Made by a program: the position numbers and the translations under genes
The notes under the pieces: model-generated
The model's database searches: none
What the model was told of the DNA's origin: nothing
Seen by the model: only the letters and a program-made list of their open reading frames with translations
Origin: Conus ventricosus
Lineage: Eukaryota > Mollusca > Gastropoda > Neogastropoda > Conidae
Length of the DNA stretch: 64,000 nt
Direction: 5' to 3'
Assembly (NCBI GenBank): GCA_018398815.1
Contig: CM031600.1
Span: 49,180,327-49,244,326 of the forward strand
In this document: positions 59,601 to 64,000 of the stretch, in pieces
Layout of the letters: each line of letters begins with the position of its first letter
How positions within the stretch are numbered: the first letter of the stretch is position 1

Positions 59601-62600
59601 CGTTCAGAAACATTTGTTCGTGCTTTTAAAAGGACCCAACGCGTTTAAACTTTTCCCTTTTCCCCTTAAGGGTTTTTATGACAAGGAATAGAGAATCTAT
59701 CAGCATTCATTAATTTCAAAGGGTCATAAGGCAGTGGGCCCCTCACACATACACACACCGCGCACGCGCGCTCGCACGCACCCCACAAAACCAACCCCTA
59801 CCCCATCACTGCAACACTCCCCCCCCGCCTCCGCACCCCCCCCCCCCCCCGACACAAACACTCCCCAAAAAGAGAGAGAGAGAGGGGTTTCATTTAAAAA
59901 GGGCGTTACTGCAGCAGATTTTTCCACAACTTCTACCTGCCCACGTCTGTTACCCGGAGGGCCCAAAACAAGTACGGTTTACAGCTAATAAAGAAAATAA
60001 AGAATAATAAGATAAGAACAGTCGGAGAAAGGGTTTTCCCTGAACAAAATTTGACAAAAGCCTGACTTGCATTACACAACGTGTGGTCTGTCTTTCACTC
60101 GCTCACTCACACACACACCACACACACAACACACACACCACCCACACACCAACACACACACACACACACCAAAACTGCAGTGTCCCGAGGTTAAATTTGG
60201 GAAAAAAAACAGACTTTTTAACAGCAGTAGACAGTACCCTAAGCACAATAAACGTCTTATCAAGGGACGTTCTGTATGAGCAAACGAAAATATTTTACAC
60301 CCTTTTTTCATCCACTTTTTTGCTATTATAGATTTAAATAAGCCCCTAACTAATGTTTTTCCCCTGATTATCCTTAAAAAGGGTACGTTTGTGTTTTAAA
60401 TTTTTTTAGTTAGAGTTCTTCCAACATGCAGGATTGTTTTTGCCCGTTTTTTTTTCTTTTTGACCAAAGGGTGGGCCATAAAAACAGACTTTTTGGGAAA
60501 CCCAAGAACCTTCGTCTCGCACACTGAAGGGGAAAACATTGCCACACAGCCACGCACCAAAGCCTAGCAATTTAAACCCTTCCTTTAAGTAAACCTAGCA
60601 CAGCTTTTGTTTGCGATCGACCTGAAAGACCGACCGACCGTCTGAAATCGGGAATCGCACACACGTCCCGGATCGATCTTGACATTGGTTGTCAGAGCCA
60701 AAAAAAAGAACAAATGTGGGGGTAAGAATGAGTATAGTAGGGTTTTTTTTTGTTGAGCACAGCCGCAGCAGCTAAGGGCAGCAGTATGTAAGTATGTAGC
60801 AGTTCAAAGTATATTTCTTATATTCCGCCGACTGAAGAGGTCGTTCAAGGCTTCCCAATCAAGTCAAGCGCAAGATAACCGAATTTTGACAAGGAAAGGG
60901 ATTGCTCATTTTTTATTTCCGTTTTCCTGGTGTTTTTTATCTCCTGGGAAAAGCGTTTTTTTTGTCGTGATTCGGGCCGTATTTTTTTCAAACCTTTTAA
61001 GATTTTTAGATTTCCGCTTGCAGTCCGCCCCATTTGGGAATGAAATTTTTAAGGAGTTTTTCTATTTAAAAAGTACTTTGGGGGGAACCTTAAAAAAGAT
61101 TTGGGGAAAGGGCTTGTTTAGGGCCCTATTGACGATTATTTCTCCGGGGAAAAAAAAATCTTTGCTGCATGAAATGAGCAAAGGGGGATCCCAGTCCGTT
61201 TGCATTGGCGGGGGCTCGCTTTCCCCCCCCTGCCCTTCCATTTTTTTTCATGAATCATTAAAAAAGGGCGAATCGGCTTTTTTTCAAAGGAAAACAGATT
61301 TTTAAAACCCCGGGGAAAGATCCAATCGCTTTAAGATCTTCGGTGGAAAATTAACCCACAATGGGCCTTGACAATATGCAAACATAGCGAGGGCATGATG
61401 TCTCGTTTGGAAAATTCCCGGTCTGGAAAAGAACAAAATACAAAAAAAAAAAAAGAAAAAATTAAAGATAATTCCCTTTAACTGCAAACAATTTTTTTTG
61501 GAAGTTTTGGAAGAATAAAGAACACAACGAAAAAAAAGGCTAACAAATTTTTTACTCATCTTAAAAAAAAATGGTTTAGAAAAGGGAGAGAGGGGGAGAG
61601 AGAGAGAGAGAGAAGAGAGAGAGAGGGAGAGAGGAAGAGAGAGAGATTGTCAGGAAATGGGTTTTTTCCCTGGCTGTACATCGTCCGAATTTGCGAGCGT
61701 GCGCCGACCCACACCTCGAAGAAACAAAAACGCAGCGCACGGTATGCCCGCCGCTTTGTTAAAAACAGTTTTTTAGCTTTCGGTAGCGTCGGCTTACACG
61801 TACAGCCCATTTCCCCCCTCGAATTATTTCAAAAAACCTGCATAAATTACTGTAAGTTCGATCAATGTTAAGTAGTGTCAGAAAAGGAAAAAAGGGGGTA
61901 GAGGAAAAAAAGTGGAGAAGAAGGAGGTGGATGAGGGAAAAGAAATGGGAGAAGAAAAATGAGGAAAAAAGGGAGAAAAAAAGGGAGAGGGGGCAAAAAA
62001 AAGGAGAAGAGGAAAAGGAGAGGAAAAGAGGATGCGAAGGAGAAGAGGATGGGGCGGAAAAGAGAAAAAAGAAAAAGAGAAAGGGAGCAAAAGTGGGGGA
62101 GGTGAGAAGGAAAAAAGGGGGACTGAAAAGGAGGAGGGGAGGGGAAAAAAAGAAAAAAGGGAAAACGACGGGGGAAAAGGGGGAAGTGGAAAAAATAGGG
62201 GGGGAAAGACATAGGGAAAAAAGTAGAAAACCAAAAAAAAAAACGAACAGTTGCAAGTAAAATTTTAATTAGATAATGTATCTCGACGAAAACCCTTTTT
62301 AGTTAACCCCGATAAACCTTGGCAAACACCTGCGTGAATTCTAAAGACTAGGGCATCAGACTTTTCCGTGAATTGTAAAGGCAATGCATCGAAGTTTCAA
62401 AAACCAAAACTTTTCAAACGTTTTCCCAAGACTCGCATTCTTTATAGTGATGTGCATTTCGCCCCAAATGTCTAAAAAAATCTTGCTACCCTTCACTGAA
62501 ATCGCGCTAATTGAATCTTTTGAACAGAACAAATTAGAGGACCACTCTCTGAAAAAAAAACACAAACCAAAATAAATCTTTTTGTTTAAAAAACCGAAGC

Positions 62601-63290
62601 GGTTTGGGGTTTCCGACGTGACAAATGAAAGAAAGGGATCTGGTTTAAAACCATTCATGAGAAGGGGGCCCTGAAAACAAATGGTCCCCCATTTGGGCCA
62701 GGGAAACGAGGGTCATCGTGATATTGGATTTCTACCTTGAAAACCCGGGGTCCCCCGATGAAATTTTTTCTGATTGAGATGGGAAAAAATAAGTGGAGGG
62801 GGAGGGGGTGGGCTCCGCATTGCAAGTTGTCGTTCCGACAGATAAATTTTTAAAAATTCATTGACCAAAAGTCAGTTACGCAAAAGACTTTAAAATTTCT
62901 AACCACCCCTCATATAAAAAGAAAACAAATTTTTTTTCGGCAGTCGATATTTTGTGACGTAGGGGTTACCGCGACGAGATCGTTTTTTGCTGTTGTCCTT
63001 TTTTTTTCACCAACAAATTTTTTTTTTAATTTGAATATGCAAGGTTTGCCTTTTTGTATTTCCTTTTTGTTATGTAAGTATTGTGCAGAGTATAGTATAG
63101 TAGTGTTTTGGCGTACGTTCAAGCTGTGGCGTGGCGTAGTTTTTGCGGTATGAGTGTAACCTTTCGTGTTTAAGTATGGCGATTTCCCAAAAATTTAAAA
63201 AAAACTCTGTGAAAATTTGCATAAGTAGATTTGTAAAGGAATGAAAATGTACTTTTATGATTTTATTGTTTTCTATAGAAAAGGGACGTG
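50672..63290. repeat. Copy B, third segment, degraded (matches 11881-25952)
   Basis: It is colinear with copy A but shortened by about 6% and full of small deletions and homopolymer expansions from about 50990. Landmarks are the 140-base array (51370-52220), CATA repeats (52380-52410), subterminal motif remnants (52650-52745), ORF1 C-terminus (52755-52880), endonuclease region (53220-54370), nested LINE (about 54370-56790), outer RT (56800-58780), CA repeats (58798-58910), SINE (58980-59190), empty site of the foldback element (60880), GA tract (61580-61645) and polypurine tract (61880-62235). No frame in it is trustworthy. Confidence 0.88.
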
Positions 63291-64000
63291 AAGATCATTT
63301 TTAACTTTATCCATTGTACCTTTTGAAAAATTTTTTAAAATTTTGGCACAATGGGGAGAAAAATTCGTGTCAAAATTAATAATGTACATTGTCAACAAGG
63401 TTACAAAACACATTTCAAAAACCCCTCTCAATCCATCAAAACATAACATTTGAAAAATGCAAATTTTCGTGACAAATTTTCAGCTCACTTGGGTTTTTTC
63501 CGTCTCCAGGGCTGGATAAAATTTAAAAGTATTGAAAAAAATTACATTATGTATGATGGGCATTATTTTAATAATGTAGAATGAGACCCCTTTTTCGGGG
63601 TTTTCATAATTTTATCCATTAAGACATACATTTCCCATTTTTTACAGTCCCCCCCTTAAAAAAAAAAAGTTTAGGTTAGGTTTCATTTCTTTTTTCCTTT
63701 AAAATGAAATATTTTTCCCTGAGAAAACGATCTAACATATCGTCGGGTTTTTTTTCGTCAGTGCCAAATAATATAAATTTCCACATTAATTAAAAACTTT
63801 GGGAAAGAGGAATAATGAGTAAAAAAAAGTGACTGATTTTAAACGGGTTTTATCGGAAATGAGGGGGGCGACAGAGGCGTCTTCCCCGGGTTTTCCTTTT
63901 GTAGGCACCCGTTGAGTGGTGAGGGAGTGTGTTGATTTAAAAGGCCCGCTTAGAGCTTGGTCATGACCGAGGATAGGTGCAAAAATAAACCCAATAAATT
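63291..64000. other. Unassigned sequence beyond the duplicated block
   Basis: AT-rich sequence with the same run-of-bases texture as the preceding degraded part. No gene or repeat recognised. Confidence 0.4.

Overview
This is eukaryotic, repeat-saturated intergenic DNA from an animal, most likely a marine gastropod mollusc. The reasons are long CA/GT, CT/GA and tetranucleotide microsatellites, several non-LTR retrotransposons, a SINE ending in ACTGAA-type repeats that I associate with gastropods, and a Maverick/Polinton element. The species call is inference. I see no host gene, rRNA, canonical tRNA or CRISPR array. Almost every open frame is either transposon protein or microsatellite read-through.

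The scaffold structure is the key to the window. Bases 1-25952 form one contig. A gap of exactly 1000 N follows (25953-26952). The second contig starts at 26953 with sequence that repeats the first contig from 7300 onward, and it can be followed colinearly to about 63290, which matches the end of contig 1. So 7300-25952 (copy A) and 26953-about 63290 (copy B) look like two haplotypes placed in tandem, or less likely a recent segmental duplication. From about 50990 onward copy B is degraded: about 6% shorter than copy A, full of homopolymer runs, with frames destroyed. This looks like poor consensus rather than biology.

The duplication gives occupied and empty sites side by side. Copy B carries a 14,750 bp Maverick/Polinton (30026-44775, 5-bp target duplication) that is absent from copy A at 10299-10303. 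It also carries a full-length CR1-like LINE (about 46317-50671) that is absent from copy A at 11880/11881. Copy A carries a 576 bp foldback element (22811-23386, 12-bp duplication) that is absent from copy B near 60880.

The common backbone of both copies is one old LINE, spanning about 9.7-20.5 kb in copy A. Its ORF1 begins with a hydrophobic stretch and a 2A-like ribosome-skipping motif. The motif is canonical DVEANPGP in copy B and mutated to DVAANPGP in copy A. ORF1 was split by a 3,456 bp non-autonomous DNA transposon (6-bp target duplication) that has multiple GGCACGGATTGTCGCA motifs at both ends and a 140-bp minisatellite inside. ORF2 was split by a second, CR1/jockey-type LINE. The Polinton later landed in ORF1 of copy B, and the CR1-like LINE landed in the GAAT repeat inside the DNA transposon.

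The Polinton encodes a retroviral-type integrase, a protein-primed family B DNA polymerase, a double-jelly-roll major capsid protein and an FtsK/A32-type packaging ATPase, plus several unassigned proteins. All are broken by single-base frameshifts, but the catalytic motifs survive. Each terminal inverted repeat opens with a nested palindrome of about 90 bp, which is the most unusual structural feature of the window. The first 7.3 kb hold a LINE 3' fragment, two small inverted-repeat elements, a tRNA-like SINE candidate, a minisatellite and microsatellites.
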